Shown: positions 33,061-45,529, counted from the stretch's first letter. The stretch is 64,000 nt of DNA from Notospermus geniculatus (GCA_002633025.1 NMRB01000635.1:62001-126000); one strand, 5' to 3'. The notes: generated by a model from the letters alone, not told the origin. A program made the numbers and translations.

Positions 33061-33690
33061 TCTATAGGTGATATTGGATTCTTTTTAAACGTAATGAACC
33101 ATCCATTCTCGTGCTACATGTAGATTTTCTGTTGGAAATTTTTAGCACAGTTTGTCATTCGAATGCAGTGAAACAATTCAAACAGTGGTGGTGATCACAA
33201 GATGTTGCTTAGGCGAAGTAATTCTTATTATTTGTCTCATTTTGTTTGGATCACCTGTACATATTCTAGTACAGTAGGTGGTATGTTTGTAAACTTTGTG
33301 GCACATAGAATGTGAAGTCAGTGGATATGTTTTCCAAATAAAAAGATTCAAAATTGTCCTATCATATCATAAGAAATGTTGACTTGTCTATTCCATCCAT
33401 TGATGCTGGCCTTTACCATGTAGGCATAGACATTGGTCATCATTAGCTGGTAGACTTTTACATCATTCAATGTCACATGATTAAGGTAATGAATCCCCTG
33501 GTAGACAGAGCATATTGCACTTTATTGATGGACTTGAATTTGCTGATCCTTAAGTCGAAATACTTTCTGAATTGCTATCAATTTTCCCAGCTTCACTTTG
33601 TCTTCGTTTCCTGAATTTCCCCCAAACTTCCCGCGGCTAAGCTCGATATGGGTTACACCAATTCCTGACCATATTTTATTATTCTGGCAG

Positions 33691-34086
33691 ATCTCGCAAG
33701 ATTCAAGACATACTCACAGTCACAGACCTCAAAATCAAATAAGACAATCGGATGTTGGCATGCAAGCTGCTGGTTCGAATTTAGTTGATGATGTCGGGAG
33801 TTCCACAATGCAGTCCATGACATCGAGTGGTGGTGTTGATGTTCGGCAGAATAGTGCAGTTGGGATGCATTTCGTGTCAAATTTCATTCAACGACGGCGA
33901 AAACATGTGCCCATTTGCGAAGTCTGCGGAAAGGATTTTACCTATAACGCTGGCGACCTTGCCCGACATCGCCGCATTCATACAAATATTCGTCCTTACG
34001 CTTGTGATGTGTGCGGGCGATGTTTTCGCATGAAGCATCATGTGGGCAGGCACAAGCTGGCAAAACATCCAGAATATATGGACTGA
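33691..34086 (+). CDS. Alternative terminal exon 15: two-finger end
   Basis: Acceptor TTCTGGCAG|ATC, phase 0, 131 residues with a long Gln/Ser/Asn-rich lead. The first finger has one extra residue before the helix Leu (YNAGDLAR); second helix MKHHVGR. The linker is HTNIRP, unlike the usual HTGEKP. Confidence 0.84.
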   Translation: MSQDSRHTHSHRPQNQIRQSDVGMQAAGSNLVDDVGSSTMQSMTSSGGVDVRQNSAVGMHFVSNFIQRRRKHVPICEVCGKDFTYNAGDLARHRRIHTNIRPYACDVCGRCFRMKHHVGRHKLAKHPEYMD

Positions 34087-34199
34087 TGACGCAGGAGGTT
34101 GCCCTAGTCTTGTCAAGGACCTTGATTCTCAAAATCTTTAGACTTGACTTATATGTACTTGTTCTGTGAACTTGTTTGTATCTTTGATAAGTTGATGAT

Positions 34200-34290
34200 A
34201 GTAAATATACGTCATCTCCGAATTTTGCAAATTTTCGACCCCAACCGGGGTCTTCCTCAGGCACTTTCTATTTGAGATCCCAGAAGTGAA
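34200..34290. repeat. Dispersed repeat, copy 1
   Basis: The segment around CATCTCCGAATTTTGCAAAT and GACCCCAACCGGGGTCTT recurs in the opposite orientation at 50320-50410. Noncoding. Confidence 0.6.
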
Positions 34291-34613
34291 TTTGATAAGT
34301 TGATGGATAAATATTGATACTTCTCCTCTGATTTTGGTGAAATATGATGTACATATTATGATTTACATACTAAATGACTTTGTTTTTGTCATGGGTTGGT
34401 ATTAAGATTATCGCCAATGGGAATCCATGACCAAACCTTGTCAACTTTCTCGGTCATAAAATAGAACTTTAAACTGTAGGCAGTGTTCCCCATTCAGCCA
34501 TTAGAACATAGTTCCCTGTGCAGTGTTCTGCCGGAGAGAATGTTGATTTTTCCTCCTTCGTAAATCCTACTAAGTTCTGATACTATATCGACATTTATGT
34601 CTTTGTTTTGCAG

Positions 34614-35048
34614 TGGGCGTCTTCATCTACAAGTCTCAGTTTAGATGCTCACAGAAACGTTGAAGGTCAAGGACCTAGTCATCGGGCTTCTGAGCCAGTG
34701 AATGCCTTGAGGGACGCCCACTTGCAATATCGTGGACCAACAACTTACGACACCACTGGAAAAGAATTTCGCAGATATGCCTGCAACGTGTGCAACAAGC
34801 GTTTCTCACAACGTTTGAACTTGGCTCGACACATGAGGGTCCATTCTGGAGAACGGCCCTACGCTTGTCCCCAGTGCGGCAAGACTTTCCGCGAGAAGCA
34901 TCACGTGACGAATCATTTGGCTTGTAAACATAACATTATTAGGTCGCTGCGGCATGGTCTTACTGGATATGTTGGCCCAGGAGGGGCTGGTGACATACGG
35001 CTAGTTACCCATCAAGACGATACTCTTTCCCAGGATCAGTTGCAATGA
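34614..35048 (+). CDS. Alternative terminal exon 16: two-finger end
   Basis: Acceptor GTTTTGCAG|TGG, phase 0, 144 residues. Helices are QRLNLAR and EKHHVTN, linker HSGERP. A tail of about 40 Gly/His/Asp-containing residues follows the fingers. Confidence 0.87.
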   Translation, partial: WASSSTSLSLDAHRNVEGQGPSHRASEPVNALRDAHLQYRGPTTYDTTGKEFRRYACNVCNKRFSQRLNLARHMRVHSGERPYACPQCGKTFREKHHVTNHLACKHNIIRSLRHGLTGYVGPGGAGDIRLVTHQDDTLSQDQLQ

Positions 35049-35243
35049 TAGGGGTATATGACACGGTGAATATTGAAATGGAGTGTTCCCTGTCCTTCCT
35101 TTCTCGTCTTTCTAACAACTGTGTGTCTACGATTATGAAAAAGGTCGATAAATTCCACATGTTGATCATATTTTCAAAGAATGTCTAAGAAAGCACAGAA
35201 GTGAGACATACCAAAGTAACTCTTCCCCATCTCTCATTTGCAG

Positions 35244-35597
35244 TTAAGATATGAAAACTCCCCCGGCACTCAACTGGCACGCGACAGACGATCTATACCT
35301 GAGACATCAGCTCTGTCCGGTACAGGGCCTGGGCTACAGCCGTGTTTATCCCAAAGTCAGGACATCAGTAATAACGTGGATTGGATACGTTTACAATGCG
35401 AAGTGTGCAAGAAACAATTCAGCAGTCGGGATAACGTTGTGCGGCATATGCGAGTTCATACGGGCGAGAAACCGCACAAGTGCCCGGAATGTGGGCAGAG
35501 ATTCCGTGAGAAACACCATCTGAAGAATCACTTCTTTGCCAAGCACCAGCAACAGTTTTGCATATCCGGACTTCCGGGTGCTGATCCTGGCGTGTGA
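35244..35597 (+). CDS. Alternative terminal exon 17: two-finger end
   Basis: Acceptor ATTTGCAG|TTA, phase 0, 117 residues. Helices are SRDNVVR and EKHHLKN; the second finger is close to that of exon 16. AATAAA at 35943. Confidence 0.87.
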   Translation, partial: LRYENSPGTQLARDRRSIPETSALSGTGPGLQPCLSQSQDISNNVDWIRLQCEVCKKQFSSRDNVVRHMRVHTGEKPHKCPECGQRFREKHHLKNHFFAKHQQQFCISGLPGADPGV

Positions 35598-36190
35598 ATT
35601 TTTGAGGTGGAACGCTCGAGGGTCAAAAGCGTTGGCTGTTAGAATATACATGTACTAGTAGAATGGACTCCTTCCTCTGAAGTTTCCGAGTTGACATCAT
35701 TTTGACCTTCTGGATAGCACCAGAGTATTCAGTATCCAATGAGGCACTGTGTTATGGTCTTTAATAGCTTGGGCTCTTCACGGTCCTGTCTGTCAATTGA
35801 GTGATTTCACTAATTCTGTTGACTCTGTGTGGTCATATTTGAGATGAACAACCCCCTTCTCAGATCAGATTTTGTAGTCCAGGATAGGAACTATTCTCTT
35901 CTATTTGTTTGTATCAGCACACTTTCCAATATAGTGATTTCAAATAAAATTATGTTATTCCTGCAATAATCAACCTCTGTCGATCATCTTATGCTGACAG
36001 TAGTACCAACCCAGCCTTCGAAGTCAATCACACTTATCTGCACTTACCCAAACCAGCTGCTGGCCTCTGACCTGCACTTATCCAAACATGTTGCTGGCCC
36101 CTAACCTGCACTTGTCCAAACATTCTGCTGATCTCCGACTACCCATCAACTTCCCCCACTCCTGCCTACCACAAATCCATTACCAAGTAA

Positions 36191-36712
<522 letters not shown>

Positions 36713-36894
36713 CGAACCGCCCGAATGACGTAGGAATTGCCAATTTCATTGTGTTTGTCCGAACCTGCTTTTGATTTCTGTCTCACCTTGACAATGTGGT
36801 CACTCAGTAAAATTTAGTTATTATCTAATGTTTGTCCAAACTTTGGTGAAAATAGAAACCGGGCGGTATGCTATTTTCACCAGGAAAAAGTGGC

Positions 36895-37255
36895 ACACCT
36901 TGAGAGTTTTAAAGGAGTTCGACATCCAAGTTGAAAACAAACCAGTTTGTTTACGAACAGTGGTCGGCAAACTAGTTTTATTCCTTCGTGAAGGTGGCAG
37001 CACCAGTAGCGCCCCGTGATCATTAGACTGGCGCCCGGTCCAATGCAACTCACTCAACCACTCACTGGTTCTCTATCCACGCTGTGCTGCCACCTATTAT
37101 CGGTGATATGTACTGATGTGAATGTCTAGTCTCGCGCAGCCAACCGTTTCGTTCCGCAGGTAATGCGACACAAACGTTCGATCCTCAGATTCGGCTGGGT
37201 GACCGAGACTAGTGAATATCGTGTTTACAACTTGGACGTCCAGCTCCTTTAAGAC
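36895..37255. mobile_element. Degenerate inverted-repeat element
   Basis: The words TTAAAGGAGTTCGACATCCA (left) and TGGACGTCCAGCTCCTTTAA (right) are imperfect inverted copies about 340 bp apart. Likely an old MITE; the ends are approximate. Confidence 0.45.
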
Positions 37256-37757
37256 TGTGACTTCATGGATATACCCTGAAATCACTATGATACTCCATTG
37301 TATACATGTAATTTGAAAAAATCTTCAAAAATTATTGCCTTTGACGTACATGCTGACTACACAATCATCACCTTTTCAAATCTCAGACAAAGAGAATTTC
37401 ATATTGACATTACAGTATCTTTGAAAGAGCATTGTATATTCCATGTGACTTACTCTCACTGTATCAGTGTGTGGAGCTTTACCAGGTTTATAGGTGTACA
37501 TGGCCCCAAGGATCACGAGAGATGAGATACTAGGTGTCAAATCTATGGGTGACTTTCTTTTGACTTGATCATTCAGACATATTTTTGTCAAACTTTTATG
37601 GTGCAATTGACATTTTCATTTCTAATCTAGTCTCCAGTTGTACAATGTAACCAAGTTTGCACAGTAGGTGGCTCTGGTTTCGATGCATTCATACGCAGTT
37701 GGATTCGGCTATATCTTGACAACGCGTCTGCAGTATGTGTCTCATTCTATCTTCCAG

Positions 37758-38111
37758 TACAACATCCGTCAGCCTGGGTCGGGCACAGGAACTCAAGATT
37801 TCTACAGGGCACAAACACAAGAAACAACGCTCCACACCGATCAATCTAAGGACGTCTTTCTCCAGTTTCCCTACCAAGGATCCCCTTCAAACAACCTGAA
37901 GGGTAAACATTATGTCTGTGGTACATGTGGCAAGATATTTAAGCGGCCGGCAGAGCTCGTTCGGCATAACCGTACTCACACAGGAGAAAAACCGTATAGT
38001 TGTCCATATTGTGATGCGCGGTTTACACTCAAGTCGAATATGAAGAATCACCAGTTTCTGAGGCACCAGGAATTGTTACCAGTAATCAGAGACCAGGAAA
38101 TTAACAAATGA
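37758..38111 (+). CDS. Alternative terminal exon 19: two-finger end
   Basis: Acceptor CTTCCAG|TAC, phase 0, 117 residues. Helices are RPAELVR and LKSNMKN, linker HTGEKP. First of the RPxEL block (exons 19-22). AATAAA at 38161. Confidence 0.87.
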   Translation, partial: YNIRQPGSGTGTQDFYRAQTQETTLHTDQSKDVFLQFPYQGSPSNNLKGKHYVCGTCGKIFKRPAELVRHNRTHTGEKPYSCPYCDARFTLKSNMKNHQFLRHQELLPVIRDQEINK

Positions 38112-38772
38112 TGATGTCACATCTGCTTGTTGAAAATAATAGCATCTGTTGTGTAAAGGAAATAAATGACAGCTTCAAATAATTCAGGACATCACGTGAT
38201 GGAGGAAGTCCCGAGTTGTGCAGTGAATTGTAGTACTTGCTCAGAACTTGTTCTGTTCAAGAGTTTTCTATGTATCAATAGTGTTGCTCATAAACCATCC
38301 ATTTCTGCAAAGTTTGATTCTGAATTCTCTGATCTTCACAGGGGACTGTTCAGTTTTATCTTGTCTCAATACAAGAAAAATACATATTTGGGTCCATTTA
38401 TGCCTCCTTAGTTCCTCTACTTGCGTTGTTTGGAGGCCGTTTTCTTTGGTGCAAATCATCTTGATTTCTTCATGCTGAGGTAGATGACAGCATCTTTTCC
38501 TCGATCAGATTTGACTTGCACTGTTGTGTTTGAACTGAAAACAAGACTGGTTTGTAAATCCTCGTTGGCCCAATCAGTTCAGCCATACAGGAGACTAGAG
38601 AGCAAATTTTGCATTTTGACCTTGAGAGCTTCTTCTCCACAAACACAGTTACAATTAATACTGATGTGATGAAACTGGACGCCAGACCAATAGGGAAGCC
38701 CTCCTTGGCCTCAATGGCTATTTTCTTCAGCAGAGACAATGGCAAATCTGATTTCCTCCTTCTCTTCTTCAG

Positions 38773-39150
38773 ACCTTGCTACATGATAACAGTCTCAATC
38801 ACCAGTCTCCTGATTGGAAAGGCAGATCTGAGGCGTCCGCAATGACGACCGGGGAAAGTTCGATTACAGGATATTCGTTTGAAGGTTTCACAGATATGCA
38901 GTTGGCTAGAAATTCCACTCCCAAGAAAAAACAGACAAAGCGTTTTCATTGCCATCTGTGTAATTCGGCGTTCGTGCGACCTTCAGAACTGGAGAGACAT
39001 AAACGCTGTCATACTGGAGATCGTCCTTTTTCATGTAGCGTGTGCAATGCTAAATTTGGTGTTAAGTCGTCGTTGAAAAGGCACATGGGGATTGTTCACG
39101 GCAGGGCGTTGAGGGACACCGATTTACCAATAATTGAACATCATAACTGA
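38773..39150 (+). CDS. Alternative terminal exon 20: two-finger end
   Basis: Acceptor TTCTTCAG|ACC, phase 0, 125 residues. Helices are RPSELER and VKSSLKR, linker HTGDRP. A second CAG at 38820 is also in phase 0 and could give a shorter form. Confidence 0.84.
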   Translation, partial: TLLHDNSLNHQSPDWKGRSEASAMTTGESSITGYSFEGFTDMQLARNSTPKKKQTKRFHCHLCNSAFVRPSELERHKRCHTGDRPFSCSVCNAKFGVKSSLKRHMGIVHGRALRDTDLPIIEHHN

Positions 39151-39295
39151 ACTAATTGAACTATTCATCTTGAACTATTCTTGGTTGTAAAAACTGGGAC
39201 GCAGCTGGAAATACTGACTGTGCTGATTGCTTCTTTTTCGTGATATTTATTCTCGTGAAGAGGGAAGAAAACACTCTCAGGGCATATCCAGGAGC

Positions 39296-39556
39296 AAAGG
39301 TTGCTCAACCTAATCCTGGCTTTCAGGACAGATTGTGGAGTAAACCTGGCTTAACCTAATCCAGGCTTTTCTGGGCCAAATCCTGGAGTAAACCTAGCTT
39401 GACCTAATCCTGGATCTTGGTCATCTAAACCTACCTTAACCTGATCCTGATCCTGGCTTTCAGGTCAAATCCTGCGGTAAACCTAACTTCACCTAATCCT
39501 GGCTTTTGGGTCAAATCCTGTAGTAAACCTACATGTAGCTTAACCTAATCCTGGCT
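39296..39556. repeat. Minisatellite, about 50-bp unit
   Basis: Irregular head-to-tail copies built on CCTAATCCTGGCTTT and GTCAAATCCTG, about five in number. Lies just before the exon 21 acceptor. Confidence 0.75.
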
Positions 39557-39673
39557 TCCTCCTGTGCGTTGTATTCTTTGGTTTCAGGGTGTGGTCTCAC
39601 TGTTGGTTCTGCGACCGTCTGTTCTGACTGGTTAAATCATGTTTCCTCACTGTGCCTACTCTTCGTTTTGCAG

Positions 39674-39991
39674 TACCACGCATCTGACAGTGACTCGGTG
39701 GAAATACAGCCGAGCAGTTCCTTCGGTCCTGTGAGTGGCTTCCTGAGTATGACACAGTACATGCGTGACCAGTCCAAGACTTCATCGCAGAAAGACAGAC
39801 CCAGACGCCACATATGTTCCATCTGCAACCATGCATTCATGCGGCCGACGGAGCTTGCTCGCCATGTTCGCGTCCACACCGGGGAAAAACCGTACAAATG
39901 CACAAAATGCACAAATGCTTATGCACAGAAAGGACAGCTACGGAATCATTTTGCTAGGAACCATCTTGATTTTGATGCAACTAAATTCTGA
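39674..39991 (+). CDS. Alternative terminal exon 21: two-finger end
   Basis: Acceptor GTTTTGCAG|TAC, phase 0, 105 residues. Helices are RPTELAR and QKGQLRN; the second has Gln where the usual position-3 His stands. Confidence 0.87.
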   Translation, partial: YHASDSDSVEIQPSSSFGPVSGFLSMTQYMRDQSKTSSQKDRPRRHICSICNHAFMRPTELARHVRVHTGEKPYKCTKCTNAYAQKGQLRNHFARNHLDFDATKF

Positions 39992-40397
39992 ACACCCTTG
40001 ATTCAGGATGGGACTTTGGACTTCTTCAGAGTGTTTACTGCTGATTGTTGAAGTTTTTCACGTTCTGGAATCACTGTGAAAAATTTAATCGGCACCGGAC
40101 AGGAGATCCAATCCTAGAATTTTCTTCAGCTTCGTAGCATGACTTCCCATACATAGGTTCAACTTAGCTTCGACGTCTGCTGGACATGAGCTGTTTTCAA
40201 CACACTCTTCCAATGCTGATCAGTTTGTCACACTTTCTCTTTGATTATGTTGTATGTTGCTTTTCAGCAAAGATGTATTTTGGCGACAGAAGGCTTTTGA
40301 TTTGTGGTATCTGTTGTGGATTCTGAGTTTGTGTGTGAGGGAACAGGGTACTCGTTCAGTCCGTGACTCACTTCCTCTTGTCTTCGTCTCCTTCCAG

Positions 40398-40757
40398 TAT
40401 CAGTCATCGATCTCGAAGTCCATAACACTTCACGATCTCCCCGATCATCATCACCTTGCTTCAAGTAATCCTGGTCTCCAGTCATTTCCTCTGGAGTCAC
40501 ACCAGGGCTCAGGTAACCATGGTCACCCGTCTTTGCCTCACCTCCCATCTTCAGGACAGAGGAGAACGTATCCTAAACCCCACGCTTGTCCGTATTGTGG
40601 CCGTAGATTCCGACGTCCGGCCGAGTTAGAAAGACATGTCCGTATTCATACGGGCGAGAAGCCTTACGCTTGTAAATTCTGTGATCGTCGGTTCAATCAG
40701 ACATCTCATCTTAATTGGCATTGTTTGAGAAACCATGCTGATAAGTTTTCTCTGTAG
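40398..40757 (+). CDS. Alternative terminal exon 22: two-finger end
   Basis: Acceptor CCTTCCAG|TAT, phase 0, 119 residues with a His/Ser/Pro-rich lead. Helices are RPAELER and QTSHLNW. Confidence 0.87.
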   Translation, partial: YQSSISKSITLHDLPDHHHLASSNPGLQSFPLESHQGSGNHGHPSLPHLPSSGQRRTYPKPHACPYCGRRFRRPAELERHVRIHTGEKPYACKFCDRRFNQTSHLNWHCLRNHADKFSL

Positions 40758-40777
40758 TAAAGTGTTAAGCAAGACCA

Positions 40778-40894
40778 ACCTGGGCCCATGTTCCCGAAGC
40801 CGTCGTTAGGTTAACGATGTCGTTAAAACTGCAAAAATGCATAGCGTAACGACATCGTTAACCTTACGACGGCTTCGGGAACATGGGTCCTGGT
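40778..40894. mobile_element. Near-perfect foldback, about 117 bp
   Basis: The left arm CATGTTCCCGAAGCCGTCGT and the right arm ACGACGGCTTCGGGAACATG are inverted, and pairing continues through GGTTAACGATGTCGTTA towards a short loop. It lies in the 3' region of exon 22, so the transcript could form a long hairpin. Confidence 0.75.
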
Positions 40895-41004
40895 CAGTTC
40901 TTGCTGTGACAAAATGAGCAAGGTTGACACTGCAGAGTGTGGGCATATACTGCCAACAGAAGGGCACCAATTGGACCTCTCCGTATGTACCGGTATTCAT
41001 TTAG

Positions 41005-41390
41005 GACCCCTCACAAAACTTCAGCTCAATTTTGGTCTCTGTAATCAGGACACAGCTCATCCAAGATCAGTCCAAAATTGGAATTTCCTATGTGTATTCG
41101 TTTCGACCTCTAATTAGGACTAATTAGGACATCTCACCAAAGATCAGTCCAAAATTGGACCTTTCTACATCTATCCATGTCACCTCTGTAATCAGGACAC
41201 CTTGTCAGGTGTTCAGTCCAAAGTTGGACCTTTGTATTGATAATGTAGTCATATTTCGACCTCTGTAATCAGAACACCTCACCAATGTTCAGTCCAGAGT
41301 TGGACCTTTTACTTTTATCTATTTTAACCCCTGTAATCAGGACACCTCTCAATTAATGACACCATCTGTCCCAAAGATGTCCTTAATAGA
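41005..41390. repeat. Minisatellite, about 65-70-bp unit
   Basis: Copies built on CTGTAATCAGGACACCTC and CAGTCCAAAATTGGACCT, about five in number with drift. Followed by overlapping AATAAA signals near 41414. Confidence 0.75.
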
Positions 41391-41812
41391 GAGGTTCCAC
41401 TTTCTTTGGAAGAAATAAATAAAAATTATACTAATCAAGATGTTTTCTTTCTATTTTTCCTGTTTTCTTGGAATATTTAATATCCCTTGGAAACAAAGAT
41501 AGATTTTGAGAAAGAGAGCAAGGAGCTAGTTACGAAATTCTGTTACTGAGTACTTGTGTGGAAAATACAATGTAGTTGGAACTGATTGTGATAGATATTG
41601 TACTGTGCTGCTGGTTCTGTAACCCCCGAATCAGCATGCCTTGTGCATGTCCTGGAGGGAAGTGTCAGCTTTACCAAGTACTGGCTGAAGTGAATTTTAG
41701 ATTGCCAGGCTGTTGAGAGGGAAGGTGCTGTCTGATAAACCTCATGCTAACTACTTGCACGATGTCCTTGAATTTCAACGTTCTGATCAGATTATAATCA
41801 ATATCATTGCAG

Positions 41813-42121
41813 ATGGACACAACTAGCCACATCTCTAAATTTCAAATCGGCAAAGACCAATTCACTGTGAGGGTTTGCAGTTTCTGCAGCAAGGTGTTCT
41901 CGTGTTCCCGTGATCTCAAACGCCACATGATGATTCATACCGGGGAGAAACCATTTGCTTGTCGTAAATGTGACGCAAGGTTCCGACAGAGTGAGCACCT
42001 GCAGAGTCATTTGGCACATGTACACAAGGAAGGAATGTCAGTGACGTGTTCCAAGTGTGGCAAACAATCCTTCAATAAATACTTCATGAACCAGCACAGA
42101 AAATTGTGTGGAAGATTCTAA
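41813..42121 (+). CDS. Alternative terminal exon 23: three-finger end
   Basis: Acceptor CATTGCAG|ATG, phase 0, 102 residues. Helices are CSRDLKR and QSEHLQS. A third module CSKCGKQSFNKYFMNQH ends in KLC, a C2HC form. Three fingers here and in exons 1-2 set them apart from the two-finger majority. Confidence 0.86.
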   Translation: MDTTSHISKFQIGKDQFTVRVCSFCSKVFSCSRDLKRHMMIHTGEKPFACRKCDARFRQSEHLQSHLAHVHKEGMSVTCSKCGKQSFNKYFMNQHRKLCGRF

Positions 42122-42184
42122 GTGATGTTCAAAAACTTCACTTGTAGTGTACTCAGTGCCAAGTGTACTTGGTACAGAGTCAAA

Positions 42185-42400
42185 GATAGACTAATATACA
42201 TGTATTTTATCTTCCGAATGGACGGCTGGGTGCTCGAGGCCAAAATAGACTAATATTTTGTCTTCTGAATGTGACGGCTAGCTGCTTGAGGCAAAAATAG
42301 ACAAAGATTTTGTCTTTCTGAATTATGTCAGCTAGTTTGAGGCGAAGATGGACAAAACTTTTTGTTTCGGATATGACTGCTGCTTCAGGCAAAGATCGTG
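42185..42400. repeat. Degenerate tandem repeat, about 57-bp unit
   Basis: Three to four drifting copies built on AATAGACTAATATTTTGTCT and GACGGCTAGCTGCTTGAGGC. Confidence 0.6.
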
Positions 42401-42984
42401 TTTCCAGAATGTTCCCGGGAGTATCAACGGCACACGACAGGGGTGTATATAAATTATGTCACAGAGCACACGCAGATTTATAAAGCGGTAGCACACGACA
42501 CAGCGAAGAACGTTCCATCATCTTAGAATTCAGTGGCACCAACACCAGGATCAAGCAAACATACGAATACTCTTCAGAACAATCCATGTCTCAAAAGACA
42601 CGCATAGCACCAGAAATCATTGATTTCTCATAGCACCAAAGCCAGGAATCACAACATCCCTCAGGCCAACAGGAGCTCTTCCATGAGAACAGACTGCCAG
42701 TCTTGGTAGCCAGACCTGCACTGCCCAATGCATGTTCACCCCCTACCCTTGCCAGTGTCACCGCCCAAACAGACACAAAAGAGTTCCATGTCCACAAAAG
42801 ATAATCTTAATCCACTGGTGGTAGGGAAAGAGTCTTACGTGAAATGAACATATTTTGAGTGATGCACTGATTGATTGAAGACACATCACACTTCATTGAA
42901 GAAAAGGTTTAGGCTATAGGGCAGTATGATGTAAGGGTAATTAAGTCTTAAATATGATCTCTCCTACCTAACCCAAAATGAATA

Positions 42985-43092
42985 GGGGCCTGTTTCATAA
43001 AGTGAATTTAAGCTAATGATACCTTGAACCAAATGGAAAATGCATTGAGTTATGGTACCATTAGCTTAAAGTCACTTTATGAAACAGGCCCC
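42985..43092. mobile_element. Foldback, about 108 bp
   Basis: The left arm GGGGCCTGTTTCATAAAGTG and the right arm CACTTTATGAAACAGGCCCC are perfect inverted copies, with TTAAGCTAATG/CATTAGCTTAA inside. Noncoding. Confidence 0.75.
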
Positions 43093-43207
43093 AGAATAAT
43101 AATTCAGACAAAATGGCACATTTGTCACAGTCCTGTTTCATTTCATCATCAGTTCCATGTCCTGAAATGTCTGGATCTATGCAAATTCGCCTTGCCTGCC
43201 ATCTTTA

Positions 43208-43352
43208 GGGCTATATGCACCAACGAAGATTATCTTCACTCAGGTTGAGCCACAACTTTTCCATTGTCACATCATGCCCTGGCAAAACTGAACAATTGAA
43301 AAGCTGTTGCTCAACCTGAGTTCAAGATAATCTTCGTTGGTGCATACGGCCC
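43208..43352. mobile_element. Foldback MITE flanked by TTTA
   Basis: The left arm CACCAACGAAGATTATCTTC pairs with the right arm AGATAATCTTCGTTGGTGCA; the termini are GGGC and GCCC. TTTA lies outside both ends (43204-43207 and 43353-43356). Confidence 0.7.
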
Positions 43353-43826
43353 TTTAGCGGTCCATCCATGTACAATATTATTGCACAATATGGGGCCCAA
43401 AATGGGTGTCATGTGTTTCTGGCATAATGGATGAAAGAAAGATTGGCAATAATATTGCCCAATTTGACCCTCATATTGTGCAATAGTATTGCACGGTGGA
43501 TAGGCCGCGTTAGGGAGCAGTACGGACAAGAAAGGGCCCGAGATTCCCATCATCTGACGATGTCAGTTTCAATGTGTCCCATCTAACATGCCTACACTAG
43601 TCTTGTCTGCCAAGGCCAAGACATCTTGCAGAGTGTTATCGTTTGCATTCCGCACATGAACTCAAATCAGTCTGTTCAATTCCAAAGACTCTTCGTAAAC
43701 AATAAATTTTTTCCTCAAACAGCAGTAACCCAGTGCCGTGGTGCGCACTTGGAGCCATGCCCAGTGTCCTGCAATGTTGCCATTTTCATTGTCCAAATAC
43801 TTCTAAAGTCCCTGTCTTTTTTTCAG

Positions 43827-44066
43827 AGTCTGGTGCCGTCTGCATCCCCTCTCCAACGTCACACCTCTGCTGAGAGGGCAAAGTGGCCCATCTGTCAAGT
43901 ATGCTCCAGGCAGTTCCAGAGCCCTTCCCATCTCCGCATTCACATGCGTATACACACAGATGAACGCCCATTTTCATGTCAAATATGTGGGAAGAAGTTC
44001 AGACAACAACAGCACCTAAAAAGACATGCTCTCTCCCATTTTACTGGATTTCTTGGGCAAAATTGA
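43827..44066 (+). CDS. Alternative terminal exon 24: two-finger end
   Basis: Acceptor TTTTTTCAG|AGT, phase 0, 79 residues. Helices are SPSHLRI and QQQHLKR. First of the SPSHL block (exons 24-30), in which the linker is HTDERPF, not HTGEKPF. Confidence 0.87.
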   Translation, partial: SLVPSASPLQRHTSAERAKWPICQVCSRQFQSPSHLRIHMRIHTDERPFSCQICGKKFRQQQHLKRHALSHFTGFLGQN

Positions 44067-44104
44067 TGTATGTTCACCATTGTACAAAACTAAGAGTTGT
44101 CCAC

Positions 44105-44750
44105 AGGTCTCACTCAGGGCTACCAGTAGTCTTGTCCTGGGCTACCAGTAGTCTTGTCCTGGGCTACCAGTAGTCTTGTCCTGGCTGCTGGTTGTCTTGT
44201 CCTGGGCTACCAGTTGTCTTGTCCTGTGCTACCAATTGTCATATCCTGGGCAACTGGTTGAATTGTCCTGGGCTACCAGTTAACTTGTCCTGGACTACTA
44301 GTTGTCTTGTCCTGGGCCACTAGTTGACTTGTCCTGGGCTACCAGTTGTCATGTCCTGGGCAACTGGTTGACTTGTCCTGGGCTACTGATTATCTTGTCC
44401 TGGGTGCGCTACCGGTTGACTTGTCCTGGACTACTGATTGTCTTGTACTGGGCTACTGGTTGTCTTGTCCTGGGCTACCAGTTGACTTGTCCTGGACTAC
44501 CAGTTGTCTTGTCTTGGGCTACTGGTTGTCTTGCCCTGGACTTCCGGTTGTCTTGTCCTGGGCTACCGGTTGTCTTGGGCTACTACTGAGTTGCTTTGTC
44601 CGGGCTACTACTTGTCTTGTTCTTGGCTCCTGGTTGTCTTGTCCTGGGATTCCAGTTGTATTGACCTGGGTTACTTGTTGTCTTGTCCTGGCTGTCGGCC
44701 GACATATCCTGGCCTGGGCTACTGGTTGTGTTGATTCTGGGCTACCAGCA
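44105..44750. repeat. 21-bp minisatellite, about 30 copies
   Basis: Unit GGCTACCAGTTGTCTTGTCCT, repeated with substitutions and small indels. Because 21 is divisible by 3 it stays open in several frames and yields spurious proteins rich in CPGLPVVLSW. Shorter tracts of the same unit stand before exons 26, 27, 28 and 30. Confidence 0.9.
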
Positions 44751-44970
44751 CCTGCTGTCTCTGAAATTGCAGAAATTTTACTGTCGTATCTCTTTTTGAG
44801 TGATCAAAACGCAACTCTTGTACCACTCAGGTTTATTTGGGGCACTCTGGTTTTCTCCTGTTTTCTAGGTGAGAATGCTTTTGAAACATCTTTGATTACC
44901 ATTAATATTAATAATGACTGATTGTATCCCTACCTACTACCATATCTATGAGAAATTTGTCTCATTTCAG

Positions 44971-45204
44971 GATTCTCAATGGTTCCAACAAGTGTCGCAA
45001 GTTGCTACAACTCCAGAATGCAACATTCCCAATATGTGTGAAGTCTGCTACCAACCATTTCAGAGTCCGTCTCACCTGAAGGTCCACATGCGCAAGCACA
45101 CGGATGAGAGACCATTCTCGTGTCCAGTCTGCGGCAAAAAATTTAAACATCCGCATCATCTGAAGAGACATGCTGTGATTCATATGATAAATCAAAATAC
45201 ATGA
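44971..45204 (+). CDS. Alternative terminal exon 25: two-finger end
   Basis: Acceptor CTCATTTCAG|GAT, phase 0, 77 residues. Helices are SPSHLKV and HPHHLKR. Part of a block duplicated with exon 26, intron included. AATAAA at 45461. Confidence 0.88.
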   Translation, partial: DSQWFQQVSQVATTPECNIPNMCEVCYQPFQSPSHLKVHMRKHTDERPFSCPVCGKKFKHPHHLKRHAVIHMINQNT

Positions 45205-45529
45205 TTTTAAAAGTCCTTTGTGCTTCAAAAGGACAGTCACTCAATAAGCTTATTCAGTTAGTTAGGTTGTGTTTTCTGGTACATCGTAGCGGTCCATACT
45301 GTATCACTGCATGTATTTGATAGGACAGAGGATCAGTCTGAGTTTGCTGTGTTTTATAGGCCTACTTAACTGTTGGCCTTTATTCATAATCTCTGTAATT
45401 GTCGTAATATATCTCCATCAATATGAATCATGTCAATTTATTGTTCATTTAGACCTGAAGAATAAATCATTCTGTATTAAAATGGAATATTAGCTGTCAA
45501 AAGGGAATTGTTCTTTTATTCCATCAGTT

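Noticed and set aside
44302-44921. Long plus-strand ORFs rich in Pro, Leu, Ser and Trp
   Set aside because: Translation of a 21-bp minisatellite, open in more than one frame; no domain.
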